DNA of 64,000 nucleotides from Planctomycetaceae bacterium UBA2671 (GCA_002359185.1 DEML01000026.1:55866-119865), one strand, 5' to 3'; shown: positions 1 to 9,377, counted from the first letter of the stretch. The notes: generated from the sequence alone by a model not told the origin. Made by a program: numbers and translations.

Positions 1-2
1 GT

Positions 3-464
3 GTTTCCAAGTTGTCGCAGGTTTCACGTCCTGGAATTGAACAGATTGCTCAACTTTCTCACCTGGAAGATTTGGACTTGAGCGAAAACAGTTCCTTGTT
101 CGATGAGGACCTGGCTCCAATCTCAACGATGCTTCCATTAAGACGTTTGAATTTGTGGCGAGTCGCGATTACAGATAATGGAGTATCGCACTTAAAAGAC
201 CTGACGAATTTAACCTGGCTGAATCTGGATAACACACAATTGACAGACTCAGGTCTTGCTTATTTGCAGAAGATGCAGAATCTCACGTTTCTCCACTTGG
301 GCTCGACATCGATTTCAGATGCCGGACTTCCCAAGCTGGAACCGTTGAAAAGCCTTAAAGACTTAAAGGTTACCCGAACAGCAGTTACGGAAGCGGGAGT
401 TGAGAAGCTGAAAAAAGAACTTCCTGATACCGAGATCCAGCTCAACTATCTGGGGGATCAATAA
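3..464 (+). CDS. Leucine-rich-repeat protein, C-terminal part (5' end outside window)
   Basis: The reading frame is open to the left edge, so only the C-terminal part of the gene is visible. The visible protein is about five leucine-rich repeats of roughly 24 residues with the recurrent pattern L-x-x-L-x-x-L-x-L-x-x-T-x-(I/L)-(T/S)-D-x-G-(L/V). That is the bacterial, ribonuclease-inhibitor-like type abundant in planctomycetes, usually a secreted or periplasmic binding scaffold. No catalytic domain is visible in this piece. It ends 140 bases before a strong hairpin terminator shared with the convergent oxidoreductase gene. A TTG at 12 could be mistaken for the start, but no stop lies upstream within the window. 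The family call is firm; the function is unknown. Confidence 0.8.
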   Translation, partial: VSKLSQVSRPGIEQIAQLSHLEDLDLSENSSLFDEDLAPISTMLPLRRLNLWRVAITDNGVSHLKDLTNLTWLNLDNTQLTDSGLAYLQKMQNLTFLHLGSTSISDAGLPKLEPLKSLKDLKVTRTAVTEAGVEKLKKELPDTEIQLNYLGDQ

Positions 465-603
465 GGTTCTGAAAGAGGATACTGCCAGCAATTAGACCAT
501 TTTCAAATGGTTTCTGCAGTCACATGAGCATCAAAAGAACATAAAACGCGGGGTTTAATCCTGCCGTACTCTGCAGTGAATTATTGAAAATGCTCTAGAC
601 AAA

Positions 604-639
604 AAAAACGCCTCGGTACACATGTGCCGAGGCGTTTTT
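604..639. terminator. Bidirectional intrinsic terminator
   Basis: A 13-base arm at 604-616 (A-run then CGCCTCGG) is perfectly repeated in reverse complement at 627-639, around a 10-base loop. The A-run on one side and T-run on the other make it a rho-independent terminator in both directions. It sits between the convergent LRR gene (ends 464) and the Gfo/Idh/MocA gene (ends 659), and would serve both. Confidence 0.92.
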
Positions 640-658
640 CGCTACTTGAGAAGATTCA

Positions 659-1969
659 TCAACTAACTTCCCAGCCTTCGCGATAAGTTTTGCGAATATA
701 CTGATCAGCCTGAGAGCAATTCGTTGCCTTCAGATTCTCAGCATCCCATTCCAACCGTTCACCGACGCGATAGGCCACGTTCCCCAGCAAGACCGCTTCG
801 GTGAGTGCTCCTGAGTAATCGAAATTGCAGGTCGTGGGTGAGCCATCCTTACAGGCTTTGATCCACTCGGCATGGTGTCCGATTGAGGCAGGGATGGTTT
901 GCTCAGGAGCTTTGAAATCAGCAAATTTCTCCTGAGGGAAGAGGCGATAGTTGCTGTATCCAGAGAACAGTTTCCCTTCACTACCGACAAACATCACTCC
1001 GCTGCCAGGAACACGTTCTCCAGCAACTTCTTTGGGCGTTTGATTGCCATCGTACCATGTCAATTTGACCGCGGGCTGTGAATCACGAGCCGGGAATTCG
1101 TAATGAACCGTCAGGCCATGTGGACACGATTCCGGATGCACTTCCGGTCCCTCTGCGACACAACTCGTTGGATGTCTCAACCCGAGCGCCCAGAACGGTA
1201 AATCCATGTAATGACAGCCCATGTCGCCCAACGTTCCCTGGCCGAAGTCCCACCAACGACGCCACTGAGCAGGATGATATCGTCCAGCCGCAAAGGGACG
1301 CTCCGGCGCTGGTCCCAGCCATAAATCCCAGGCTAATGTTTCCGGTGGTGCCTGGCTTTCTTCAGGACGATCGCCGCCTCCCCAGCCTTTCCCAACCCAG
1401 ACATGAACTTCGTTCACATCGCCAATCGCACCCGACTGAATCAATTCAACGACGCGGCGATAGTTATCTCCCGCGTGAATTTGGGTACCAAGTTGCGTAG
1501 CCACTCCATGCTTTTTGGCTTCCTCTGAAATCAGACGAGCTTCTGCAACAGTGTGCGTTAACGGTTTTTCACAGTAAACATGCAACCCGGCTCGAATCGC
1601 CCGAATGGTAGCCGGTGCGTGATGGTGATCGGTGGTGCCGATGACGACAGCATCAATTTTGCCTTTTTCTGCATCGAGCATTTCGCGATAATCGGCGTAT
1701 GTACGGGCATCAGGAAACTCTGTGAGTTTCCGTTCCAGATAGTTTTTATCGACATCAACCAGTGCGACAATATTTTCTGAGGTCACACCTGCGATATCCG
1801 CTGCTGCCCTGTTGGCCGTTCCAATGCAGGCAATATTCAGTTTCTGCAGAGGAGAGGTCGGCTCTGCAATCGCCCCGCCAGTCCAGACGCCAGCCGAGAT
1901 GGCTGCTGCTCCGGCGGATGTTGTTTTTAGAAAATCACGTCTACTGAAAGGGAGTTGTTGGGGACTCAT
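659..1969 (-). CDS. Tat-exported Gfo/Idh/MocA family oxidoreductase
   Basis: A 436-residue NAD(P)-dependent oxidoreductase of the Gfo/Idh/MocA type. Such enzymes oxidise or reduce sugars, inositols or related polyols. The N-terminus carries a twin-arginine motif (SRRDFLK, residues 9-15) followed by an Ala-rich hydrophobic stretch, so it is probably folded with its cofactor and exported by Tat. A Rossmann nucleotide-binding fold begins near residue 43, and the family signature EKP is at residues 134-136. The C-terminal half carries the usual alpha/beta substrate domain, with a DMGCHYMDLP segment. It is monocistronic in appearance: a terminator lies downstream and the next gene upstream starts more than 100 bases away. 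The substrate cannot be told from sequence. Secreted members like this are very numerous in planctomycetes. Confidence 0.9.
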   Translation of the reverse strand: MSPQQLPFSRRDFLKTTSAGAAAISAGVWTGGAIAEPTSPLQKLNIACIGTANRAAADIAGVTSENIVALVDVDKNYLERKLTEFPDARTYADYREMLDAEKGKIDAVVIGTTDHHHAPATIRAIRAGLHVYCEKPLTHTVAEARLISEEAKKHGVATQLGTQIHAGDNYRRVVELIQSGAIGDVNEVHVWVGKGWGGGDRPEESQAPPETLAWDLWLGPAPERPFAAGRYHPAQWRRWWDFGQGTLGDMGCHYMDLPFWALGLRHPTSCVAEGPEVHPESCPHGLTVHYEFPARDSQPAVKLTWYDGNQTPKEVAGERVPGSGVMFVGSEGKLFSGYSNYRLFPQEKFADFKAPEQTIPASIGHHAEWIKACKDGSPTTCNFDYSGALTEAVLLGNVAYRVGERLEWDAENLKATNCSQADQYIRKTYREGWEVS

Positions 1970-2053
1970 CAGGCAGGTTCCTTTACGGGGATTGAAAACA
2001 AAAGTTTTAGTGCGCTGTTACGTTTCTCTTCTCTTAATGAGATATTATGCTTG

Positions 2054-2074
2054 CTTGATCAATGGAAGATCAAG
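2054..2074 (-). terminator. Weak hairpin after the ceramidase-like gene
   Basis: A 7-base perfect inverted repeat (CTTGATC / GATCAAG) with a 7-base loop lies about 15 bases past the stop codon of the ceramidase-like gene. There is no clear T-run, so it may act only as an mRNA 3' end stabiliser or a weak terminator. Confidence 0.3.
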
Positions 2075-2088
2075 TCTCCGATATTCAT

Positions 2089-3489
2089 CTACTCATTATT
2101 CGAGGCAACCATTTTACTCACTTGATCAATAATCAGGTTTTCAATTTGTGGCGCCCAAACTGTTGGCAAGCCGTAATAAATCATTGAACGCGCCCCTTCG
2201 TATCCACCCTCAAGTAGCACGCGACGGGACGGAATATAAGCCATGACATCGTTGCAGTAGCCTGCGACCCAGAGTTCTGGTAGATCCAGATCCCCTTTCA
2301 ACCGTAGTGAGTAATCGACAACCACTTCGCCACCCAGGAAAACAATGTTGACATTGCCTAATGTCCAAACCTGAATCGGATAGGGATAAGTCGCAGACAG
2401 TTCGCCAGCACTGTCTAACGTTTTCAGTAACATTTTCGCCCGACTGGCAATGTATTTATCGGAAGACATCGTGTCGGTTTCCAGTTGCGAGCGAGTTGGC
2501 AGTTCCGAAAACGGAATGGAAATTTCCTGGAACCTCGTAACAAGGTTGTCGGCAACAGACTGTTGATCTTCTTCCTTGATATTCTGGACCGCGACCGCGA
2601 TTTCCTTTCCATATTTTTCTGCCAGCTCAACCGTACGGCGGGGGATTGGATTTTGATCTGCGCCGCACCCGGCGACAAACATGGCGACGGCACCAGGATA
2701 AGCTTTCTCTAATTCAATTTGTGCAAAACCAGGCCAATCGCCGTTCCATTGATAGAAACCCAGCGTGGTTGCATGACAGGCATAACCAAATAAAATCGCT
2801 TCCACATTCCCCTGAAGATCTTTCACAAACAGTGTTGGCAGAGCATGATCAATCGGCCCTTTCAATTCAGTACCTGCTTCGCGAAGGGCGGGGACATCTT
2901 TTTCCACGTTTTCCCGTCGATTGACTGCAAATGTTGCCGTACCGGTTGCAAAACTGAGTGCCACCGGATGCAAATTCTCAATTGAGGTTGCAACAGCTTG
3001 ATTGACCTTCTCCGCTAATGCACTCGTGTATTCATCGATATCTCGCTGTTGTTCTTCATCAAGAAAATACATCGATGAAAGAGTTTCTCCGACAACCGGG
3101 CCACAATGCGTATGCGAAGTACAGAACACGATTTGAGAACGTTCCAGACTGAAGTTCTTCTTCAGCAGTGCGGTCCATTGATCGGCGACCTGCCGACTGA
3201 TGCCGACCAAATCAAGAGAGATCAAAACAGCCCGTTTCCCCGAGCCACTTTCGAACGCAATCGCTTTGACCCACAGGTCATGCAGTTTGCCTTCAGCCGG
3301 TTTATCTCGACCTGCATAACCAGACATCCAGATCGATTTTTCAGGTGTGATGACAACTCGCCCAACTCCCGCCTTCCATCCTTCTGCTGCCTCAACTTTT
3401 TTGTACGTCGAGATACTTAACAGAACGATAGAACAGAAAAGAATCCTTGAGGAAATTCGCAATAATTCCTGTAACGTGTCGTTCATCAT
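2089..3489 (-). CDS. Neutral/alkaline ceramidase-like secreted protein
   Basis: A 466-residue protein with an N-terminal hydrophobic signal (about residues 10-29) and the start of the neutral/alkaline non-lysosomal ceramidase fold: G-V-G-R-V-V-I-T-P at 41-49 and the histidine motif S-H-T-H-C-G-P near 125-131, which in the family helps bind catalytic zinc. A later G-Y-A-C-H-A-T segment also matches the family. True bacterial ceramidases are considerably longer and carry a C-terminal Ig-like domain. This protein lacks that length, as do most planctomycete paralogues, so the real substrate may be a different amide or ester and not ceramide. It appears to be a single-gene transcript, with 170 or more bases upstream free of coding sequence. 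The family is well supported; the substrate is not. Confidence 0.8.
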   Translation of the reverse strand: MMNDTLQELLRISSRILFCSIVLLSISTYKKVEAAEGWKAGVGRVVITPEKSIWMSGYAGRDKPAEGKLHDLWVKAIAFESGSGKRAVLISLDLVGISRQVADQWTALLKKNFSLERSQIVFCTSHTHCGPVVGETLSSMYFLDEEQQRDIDEYTSALAEKVNQAVATSIENLHPVALSFATGTATFAVNRRENVEKDVPALREAGTELKGPIDHALPTLFVKDLQGNVEAILFGYACHATTLGFYQWNGDWPGFAQIELEKAYPGAVAMFVAGCGADQNPIPRRTVELAEKYGKEIAVAVQNIKEEDQQSVADNLVTRFQEISIPFSELPTRSQLETDTMSSDKYIASRAKMLLKTLDSAGELSATYPYPIQVWTLGNVNIVFLGGEVVVDYSLRLKGDLDLPELWVAGYCNDVMAYIPSRRVLLEGGYEGARSMIYYGLPTVWAPQIENLIIDQVSKMVASNNE

Positions 3490-3659
3490 CCAATCCTTAT
3501 CCAGTCAGCGAAAGTGATCTGCGACGTTAATTGCAGGTATGAGCGCTCTTGTAATGAAACAGGTCTACAAGTCTGTTAACTCCGCTTGTTGGAGTCTACC
3601 AGAAAGGTCATTTTATTTCACTAAGTCATCAACAAAAACATGAAATTTCCACAGTAGTA

Positions 3660-3869
3660 TCACGAGATATCTAATTGATGGTGTAACTTTCTTTGTACAA
3701 GGTACTTCTCGCTTCCAAGCCATTCAATTATCGCTTCAAATATTCCTGCAAATAAAAAATGAGAGGTAATCATCTCCAGTGGAATACATACTGCCGGTGG
3801 TTGATGTTCTGGCAGTTGAGAAAGAAATTTAAGCAGAGAAGATTTCAACAGGCGCAGAAGTCGGGCCAT
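3660..3869 (-). pseudogene. Possible remnant of a TetR-type regulator C-terminal domain
   Basis: A 69-codon frame overlaps the last 25 bases of the DUF1853 gene in another frame. Its translation contains a helical stretch (roughly residues 30-55, with H-F-L-F-A-G-I-F-E-A-I-I-E-W-L) that resembles the last helices of TetR-family ligand domains, where an alternating FLAG-x-(I/L)-x-x-L-I-x-W-L pattern is common. There is no helix-turn-helix, because the frame runs into the DUF1853 coding region upstream. It may be a decayed 3' fragment left by a rearrangement, a small real gene coupled to DUF1853, or chance. I favour fragment or chance over a functional gene. Confidence 0.25.
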
Positions 3870-4699
3870 TGATTCTGGACAATAAAAAGCCTGTCAACTT
3901 CACGCCAGCCTGATTCAGACTCCAATATTATTGCAAAGTGCAAGGGATGATTGGATTCCAGGAAATGTCGTTTAATCTTCTCGCGGACTTCCTTAAAACT
4001 CCACAAGTTAGGCATGACTGATGCTTTACAGTATTCAATATCGGAGAGCCAGTAAGGTTTTTCCAGAAGTTGAAAACTCCAAGTTTTCTTGTCCAGCCAT
4101 TCGATCTGGTGGTGATAAAGCCATAGTCCTTTCAAATGATCTGGATTGAGCTCCTGCGGCAGGACGGTAGGCATCTTTTCCAGGGGATGGTAATAAATTC
4201 GGCCTTTGACGAATGGAATTCGTTGATCAACCGTATCTGGCCAGTAGCGACTCATCTCCAGTTGATGATCAAAGATCCGATTGATTTTCTTTTCGAATGT
4301 ATCTCTGGAGTCTGGGCCAATCCAGTGGCTGCCAATATTGTTTCTGGTTGGCAAATGCAGATAGAACTTGACAGCAACTTCCCAGTGTTCGGTTACTCGA
4401 TCTGGATTTCGAAAGATAAAATCGAGTTCACCAAGAGTTCTGGACTCCTGGTGTATTTTCCATCGATGGGCCAGGAGTTCGCACCCGATCTGTTTGACCT
4501 GCCAGTAATGGACCAGATTTTCAAAATATCCTCCCACTCTGTGAGTCTGTCTTTGATATATAAAATGATTCAGATCTTCGACATCGATTTCGCTTTTTGA
4601 CAACGTTTGTAATGATTGAAGATTGCCCAACTCATTTCGAATCAAAGACGGACTATTGGCAACCCACTGCAAATCTCTGATGGTTGATTGCTTATCCAT
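3845..4699 (-). CDS. DUF1853 family protein
   Basis: A 284-residue cytoplasmic protein (no signal, no membrane segment) that matches the pattern I know for DUF1853: an N-terminal L-x-W-x-x-x-S-P-S-L-I block, R-V-G-x-Y-F-E near residues 54-60, G-E-L-D-F near 90-94, H-W-E-V-A-V-K-F near 105-112, and W-I-G-P. The acidic and lysine positions E60, D93, E107 and K111 are spaced somewhat like a PD-(D/E)XK nuclease core, but the E-x-K element is not canonical, so that reading is tentative. The family function is not established. It is best known from Proteobacteria, so its presence here may reflect transfer. No partner gene is visible: the downstream frame is doubtful and the upstream gene is divergent. 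Confidence 0.7.
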   Translation of the reverse strand: MDKQSTIRDLQWVANSPSLIRNELGNLQSLQTLSKSEIDVEDLNHFIYQRQTHRVGGYFENLVHYWQVKQIGCELLAHRWKIHQESRTLGELDFIFRNPDRVTEHWEVAVKFYLHLPTRNNIGSHWIGPDSRDTFEKKINRIFDHQLEMSRYWPDTVDQRIPFVKGRIYYHPLEKMPTVLPQELNPDHLKGLWLYHHQIEWLDKKTWSFQLLEKPYWLSDIEYCKASVMPNLWSFKEVREKIKRHFLESNHPLHFAIILESESGWREVDRLFIVQNQWPDFCAC

Positions 4700-4989
4700 A
4701 AATCGAATCTCCAGTCGCCTGTTGTTTAGTTGCCTGACTGAAAAAAGTTGTTATCGACTCGTATTCAGGAATAATGAGCTGTCATTCAAGTACCGTCATA
4801 AACAACAACGCAAATTCGAAATCAGCGATCTGGATAAAACAGAGCCAATTTGTTAGAGTCCTGAACTCGTATTCTGGATCGACAGTCGCTCAAAGCAGTA
4901 GGGCAGGGCAGTTCATTGCAACGATCGCATAACGTTGTATCAATCACCCAATTCTTATCAAGAATACATCTCATTACCTTCAGGTCAGT

Positions 4990-7062
4990 ATGAATATCAT
5001 TGGAATCCAAACTTCATCCTATGATCAGACGCCAGAGGATTCTTTCACTCATCAAAAGCTGATTCATTATATTTTACTGGCAATGCTCGCAATTACATTT
5101 CTCAGACCTCTTCATTCTTCTGAGTTCTGGTGGCACTCAGCCCGCGGTGCAACTGTGCTCAATGGGAATATTTGTCCCAGCACAGTTATGCTCGCAAATG
5201 AAACGGCAAATGATGCGGACTGGTTGGCTGGTCTGATACCAATTCTTGTCTGGGAGTTGGGTGGAATATTGGGCGTCAGTATTTATCCAGTTATCGTATT
5301 TCTAATCTGTCTTTTCATTTGTCATTATCAGTTACGATTTCGTCGGGCAGAAGAAATTGTCGTATTTGGAAGCCTCTTGAGTTTATTTTCGTTTGCCTGG
5401 ATGCAGCCGATCCCCCAGAGCCTGGAATTAATTCTAACGATCGTATTGTTCAACGTTCTGACGCAAACTGGTGACAAGTCTGGTTCAAATAAAAAGCATC
5501 TGTTCTGGCTGCTTATGTGCTGGGCGAATCTTGGAGCACACATTCTCGTACCTTACATACTGGTGTGTGTATCGATATTGTTTGAAGGCAGGTTGTGGAA
5601 AGAAAAATTGAGATTCCTTCTTCTCATGACCTTGGCAATCAGTATGACACCTCGAGGCCTACTGACTGCCTGGGATAGCTTACATCTGGTCACTCCCTGG
5701 CTATTCTCAAGTGATAGGTTAATGTTGCTGTCTCATCAGAGTTCGAACACCGACCATACTCCAATGCTGATTCAACAGGCATTCTTGATTTTCGCTTTAA
5801 TTCCTGTTTGTATGGGATTGTGGTGTAAGATAACAACTCGTGACTATGTGTCCTGTCTACTGTTAATTTCTATTTCAGTGATGAATCCGAATCTGATAAG
5901 TATTGCTGTCGTGTGGATCGGTTTGATAATTTGCAATGCACTTCAGAAGCAATCCAAGCAGACAAACTACTTGATCGCTGTGGCATCGTTAGTATGTTTG
6001 ATTGGTTTTCATGCAGCAAATCGGACTCCAATTGGTGTTGTCGGACTAAATCCACGTCTTGACCACCGGCTTTTGCTTGATGGACTTCCAGAAATGATTG
6101 AATCTGAAGTCGCCTGGTGTGATAGCACTCATGCCGGGGGATTATATTGTTATGCCTCTGAAGCAGGTCGTTGTTGGGATATTCCGATTCGTGCCCAGAT
6201 CTGTGGGCGACTCCATGAACTCGACTTGTTTCGACGTGATTTGATTCGAAATCGTGAGAGCCGCTATCGTAGACCAGATGGGACCTGGGGCGGCTGGTGG
6301 GTGACCGCTGAAAATCGTGGCATTGAAATTCTGCTCGTTGATTCTGAAGAAACAGAGCTTCATGAATCGCTACAACTTACCGAATGGAAGCCGACAGATA
6401 TTGACTCTCCGATCATTCCGTATGTCAAAGCGAGCAATGTTGCTCATCAACAGGAGTTGATTCGGTGCCTTCAGGCTCAGGATATTGTCAGTTTTACTGA
6501 CTGGAGTTTTAATATCGATCAGTATTCCACGTCACAGCCCTATATTGCTTTTCATTGGACAGGTGCCGAGAAGTTGTCGAAGTCTGCCGTACTCAGGCAG
6601 GCACGTTTGTTCAATGGACTCGGATTGCACGTTGCCTCGTTGAAAGTGTTGCTCGCATTACGGAATGACTTTGACCCCGCTGAGTTTGAATCAGACGTGA
6701 GATTATGCCATCGGGGACTCGCATCGCGAGAGTGGAGTGAAGTTGGGCTCAACAGTTTGTTTCATCAATGGATTGGCCACGGCGAAACTCTTGTAGAGTT
6801 TGAGCCTGATAGAAAGGGAATGTTTTTTGACGATGACTTTGAAGCGGACTATCTGGCTGGGAATCTGAATAAATGCCTGCAGCGTCACGCAACAACAGCA
6901 CAGGAGAATTTCGCACTGGCGATGATCGCACTCGAAGCCAGTAACGTAACAGGGGCAATTCAATATTGGCAGGCAGCAATCCAGACAGAACCCAGCGATT
7001 CCTCAATAGATCGGCTTTCAAAACATTGGCTTAAACTATTTGATGTGGGGGCTGAATCATGA
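4990..7062 (+). CDS. Polytopic membrane protein, GT-C glycosyltransferase-like N-terminus
   Basis: A 690-residue protein with about ten predicted membrane segments in the first 340 residues and a soluble C-terminal half. The first loop carries E-F-W-W-H at 45-49, followed by a G-x-x-x-x-x-G-N-I-C-P run. This resembles the acidic/aromatic D-x-W-W-H loop of GT-C-type membrane glycosyltransferases that use polyprenyl-linked sugars. The soluble part has no motif I can name until residues 640-680, where one TPR-like helix pair appears. Its stop codon overlaps the start of the seven-heme cytochrome gene by four bases (ATGA), so the two are translationally coupled and probably work together. That partner is unusual for a glycosyltransferase, so an electron-transfer membrane anchor is an alternative. 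It is a hypothetical protein with confident membrane topology. Confidence 0.6.
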   Translation: MNIIGIQTSSYDQTPEDSFTHQKLIHYILLAMLAITFLRPLHSSEFWWHSARGATVLNGNICPSTVMLANETANDADWLAGLIPILVWELGGILGVSIYPVIVFLICLFICHYQLRFRRAEEIVVFGSLLSLFSFAWMQPIPQSLELILTIVLFNVLTQTGDKSGSNKKHLFWLLMCWANLGAHILVPYILVCVSILFEGRLWKEKLRFLLLMTLAISMTPRGLLTAWDSLHLVTPWLFSSDRLMLLSHQSSNTDHTPMLIQQAFLIFALIPVCMGLWCKITTRDYVSCLLLISISVMNPNLISIAVVWIGLIICNALQKQSKQTNYLIAVASLVCLIGFHAANRTPIGVVGLNPRLDHRLLLDGLPEMIESEVAWCDSTHAGGLYCYASEAGRCWDIPIRAQICGRLHELDLFRRDLIRNRESRYRRPDGTWGGWWVTAENRGIEILLVDSEETELHESLQLTEWKPTDIDSPIIPYVKASNVAHQQELIRCLQAQDIVSFTDWSFNIDQYSTSQPYIAFHWTGAEKLSKSAVLRQARLFNGLGLHVASLKVLLALRNDFDPAEFESDVRLCHRGLASREWSEVGLNSLFHQWIGHGETLVEFEPDRKGMFFDDDFEADYLAGNLNKCLQRHATTAQENFALAMIALEASNVTGAIQYWQAAIQTEPSDSSIDRLSKHWLKLFDVGAES

Positions 7063-8150
7063 GCCCAGCTAATCTGGTATGCAGAATTATGTTGCCCATT
7101 ATTATTGTTGTTTTACCGGCAATATGGCAGTTAACAAAAAAAACGAACGATCGTCTCCCCCTGGCAGCTTACGAAACTGAAAACTATAAAATCGAAAGTC
7201 ATTCCTGTCTGGAATGTCATGCAGAGATTGTGGAAGAATTCCAATCAGCGCCGCATGCTCGTACCTTAGCTTCAGCCTCGGACTATTCCCATTGGGATCG
7301 GTTCCTGGGAAAATCGTTTGAAGATCCCTCTACAAAATTGAATTACCGTTTTGAACAACGAAACTCTGAGTACATTCTCAAGTGTGAGTCGATGAACCAG
7401 ATGGCACGAATTGACTGGATCTTTGGATCGGGTGAGCACGCGCAGACGCCAGTTTCTTTGAGTAAAGATTCCGAAGGAAAACCTCAATTACAGGAACTCG
7501 CGGTTTCCTGGTATCCTGAAAATGGACTTGGTCTCACTTTGGGGCAGACGGGGCGGGATATTGAGAAAATTCACCCGCTCGGGACATTTCATTCCGGGAC
7601 AACATCAGAAGAGTGCTTTGCATGTCATAGTACATGGCTCACACTCGATGAGGGGCAGTTTGTTTCAAATCACATTATTCCCAACGTCGGTTGTGTACGC
7701 TGTCATTACGATGCGAAAAAACATGCGTCGCGGCAGTCAGAGGGACTACCGGTTACTCTTGAAGATCTTTCCCTTCTCAATGCGACCGAGTTAAATCGAC
7801 GTTGCGGCGTCTGTCATCGGAGTCCGGACGAAATTCCTGAACAGGATCTCACGCCCGACAATAATCTGCTGATTCGTTTCGCTCCCGTGGGGATGTCAAT
7901 GAGTCGCTGTTTCACCGAAAGTCAGGGCATAAAATGCACTCTCTGCCATAATCCACATCGCCTGGAAGACCGCAGTGGCGCTGCGTTTGCCAGGGTCTGC
8001 CACGATTGTCATAACCCGACTCAACCGAATCATACAGTCTGTTTAAAAGTGAAACCAGATTCTAATGAATGCCTCAGTTGCCATATGCCGCAGGTCGAAG
8101 TTCAGGATTCGCTCCAGTTCACAGATCATTGGATTCGTGTTTATGACTGA
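7059..8150 (+). CDS. Seven-heme c-type cytochrome, membrane-anchored or exported
   Basis: A 363-residue protein with an N-terminal hydrophobic segment (about residues 9-24) that acts as a signal or anchor, then seven CxxCH heme-attachment motifs with first cysteines at residues 50, 186, 212, 249, 293, 314 and 338. The gap between heme 1 and heme 2 (136 residues) is a separate domain without heme sites. Hemes 2-7 are packed within about 150 residues. The overall pattern is like the cytochrome c554/NrfA-related multiheme families, but it lacks the CxxCK site of NrfA. The start codon overlaps the stop of the preceding membrane protein, implying one transcript and coupled translation. It should act in periplasmic electron transfer. 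Electron donor and acceptor cannot be told. Confidence 0.85.
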   Translation: MSPANLVCRIMLPIIIVVLPAIWQLTKKTNDRLPLAAYETENYKIESHSCLECHAEIVEEFQSAPHARTLASASDYSHWDRFLGKSFEDPSTKLNYRFEQRNSEYILKCESMNQMARIDWIFGSGEHAQTPVSLSKDSEGKPQLQELAVSWYPENGLGLTLGQTGRDIEKIHPLGTFHSGTTSEECFACHSTWLTLDEGQFVSNHIIPNVGCVRCHYDAKKHASRQSEGLPVTLEDLSLLNATELNRRCGVCHRSPDEIPEQDLTPDNNLLIRFAPVGMSMSRCFTESQGIKCTLCHNPHRLEDRSGAAFARVCHDCHNPTQPNHTVCLKVKPDSNECLSCHMPQVEVQDSLQFTDHWIRVYD

Positions 8151-8289
8151 ACAAAGATATTAATCCCGTTGAATCCACATAAACATATAAAATACGGCTT
8201 GATTATATTTTCATGATGAAGTAATTTTGAAGAACATTCTAAAAACACATTCGTGTAAATTCTGGTTTTCTCTAAATTGAAAGTAAGCA

Positions 8290-9324
8290 ATGAAATCAAC
8301 TCCGTTCTCATTTCGTTTCCATTCGCGTGGATTTACACTCATTGAACTTCTGGTGGTCATCGCCATCATCGCTATCTTGGTGGCATTGCTCCTCCCTGCG
8401 GTGCAACAGGCCCGCGAAGCGGCTCGACGATCGGCATGCAAGAACAATCTCAAACAACTCGGGCTTGCATTGCACAATTACCACGACACTCACAAGTCAT
8501 TCCCTCCTGGACGCGTCCGCACATCGGGTTGCGCTTCAAACTCATGGCAGACGAGTAACATCACCTGGCTGGCACGTATCTTGCCTCAAATGGAGCAATC
8601 GGCCATTTACGATAGTATTGACTGGGAACGGGGATGCGCGTCCAATGGAGAAACCGGTGCCAATGGCCCACACAGTGCTAATCCCGGTGGTGCACGTCGT
8701 CAGGTCGTTGCAGCCTATCGCTGCCCATCAGAACCAGGACGGGGCAATGTGCGCTGGGTTGCTCCAGACGGCAGTGTGGTGAATGGAGCGACTCCAACTG
8801 CATCCTTTGCTCCTGGAAATTATGCAGGCTGCGTTGGCGCCGATTCACGGGAAGGAGGCACGAATCCTCAAGGAATGTTTGGCACAAATTCTAACGTGAA
8901 GATGCGGGATATTATTGACGGAACATCGAATACATTGATGGTGTCTGAATTTATTATTGGCTTCCCGCATCTGCAGCAAAATCCAGGATCAGCGAATGCG
9001 GGAACTGGGACCCAGCCCCATGAGCTTTGCCCGACGACTGGAACTGCTTCAACATCAGGGGGGCGTGCGACTGGTTATTCGTGGTTCTATGGTGAATTTC
9101 CCAATGCGGCATGGTTCTCAGCGAATATCGGTCCGAACAGTAAACAATGGGATTGTGGCAGCAACACAAACTACATCAATTTCGCAGCTCGTAGCCAGCA
9201 CAAGGGTGGTGTTCAGGTCTGCCTTGCAGATGGATCGACAAGATTCGTAAGTGAGAACGTCGACCTTGAAACCTGGCGGAATGCTGGTGACAAAGATGAT
9301 GGTTTCGTTTTGGGCGAATGGTAA
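8290..9324 (+). CDS. DUF1559 protein with type IV pilin-like N-terminus
   Basis: A 344-residue protein beginning with a prepilin-type cleavage/methylation motif (R-G-F-T-L-I-E-L-L-V-V-I at residues 13-24) followed by a long hydrophobic helix. It is processed by a prepilin peptidase and placed in the membrane with its C-terminal domain outside. The rest is the DUF1559 domain: the A-R-E-A-A-R-R and N-N-L-K-Q-L-G-L-A-x-H-N-Y-H-D blocks, and near the end the H-x-G-G-V-x-V-x-x-A-D-G-S motif. Planctomycetes carry very many paralogues, often each next to a tiny lipoprotein gene, exactly as seen here. The precise function is not known; a role in a pseudopilus or in cell-surface or exported machinery is inferred. 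Confidence 0.92.
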   Translation: MKSTPFSFRFHSRGFTLIELLVVIAIIAILVALLLPAVQQAREAARRSACKNNLKQLGLALHNYHDTHKSFPPGRVRTSGCASNSWQTSNITWLARILPQMEQSAIYDSIDWERGCASNGETGANGPHSANPGGARRQVVAAYRCPSEPGRGNVRWVAPDGSVVNGATPTASFAPGNYAGCVGADSREGGTNPQGMFGTNSNVKMRDIIDGTSNTLMVSEFIIGFPHLQQNPGSANAGTGTQPHELCPTTGTASTSGGRATGYSWFYGEFPNAAWFSANIGPNSKQWDCGSNTNYINFAARSQHKGGVQVCLADGSTRFVSENVDLETWRNAGDKDDGFVLGEW

Positions 9325-9377
9325 GCCTCACTTGATTTCACGGAATTCATAGTTAATTTGATAAGGTAAAATTTGAA

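Noticed and set aside
1078..1500. A 140-codon plus-strand frame inside the Gfo/Idh/MocA gene
   Set aside because: Antisense shadow of a well-supported gene; no domain or signal and an odd Pro/Arg/His-rich composition.
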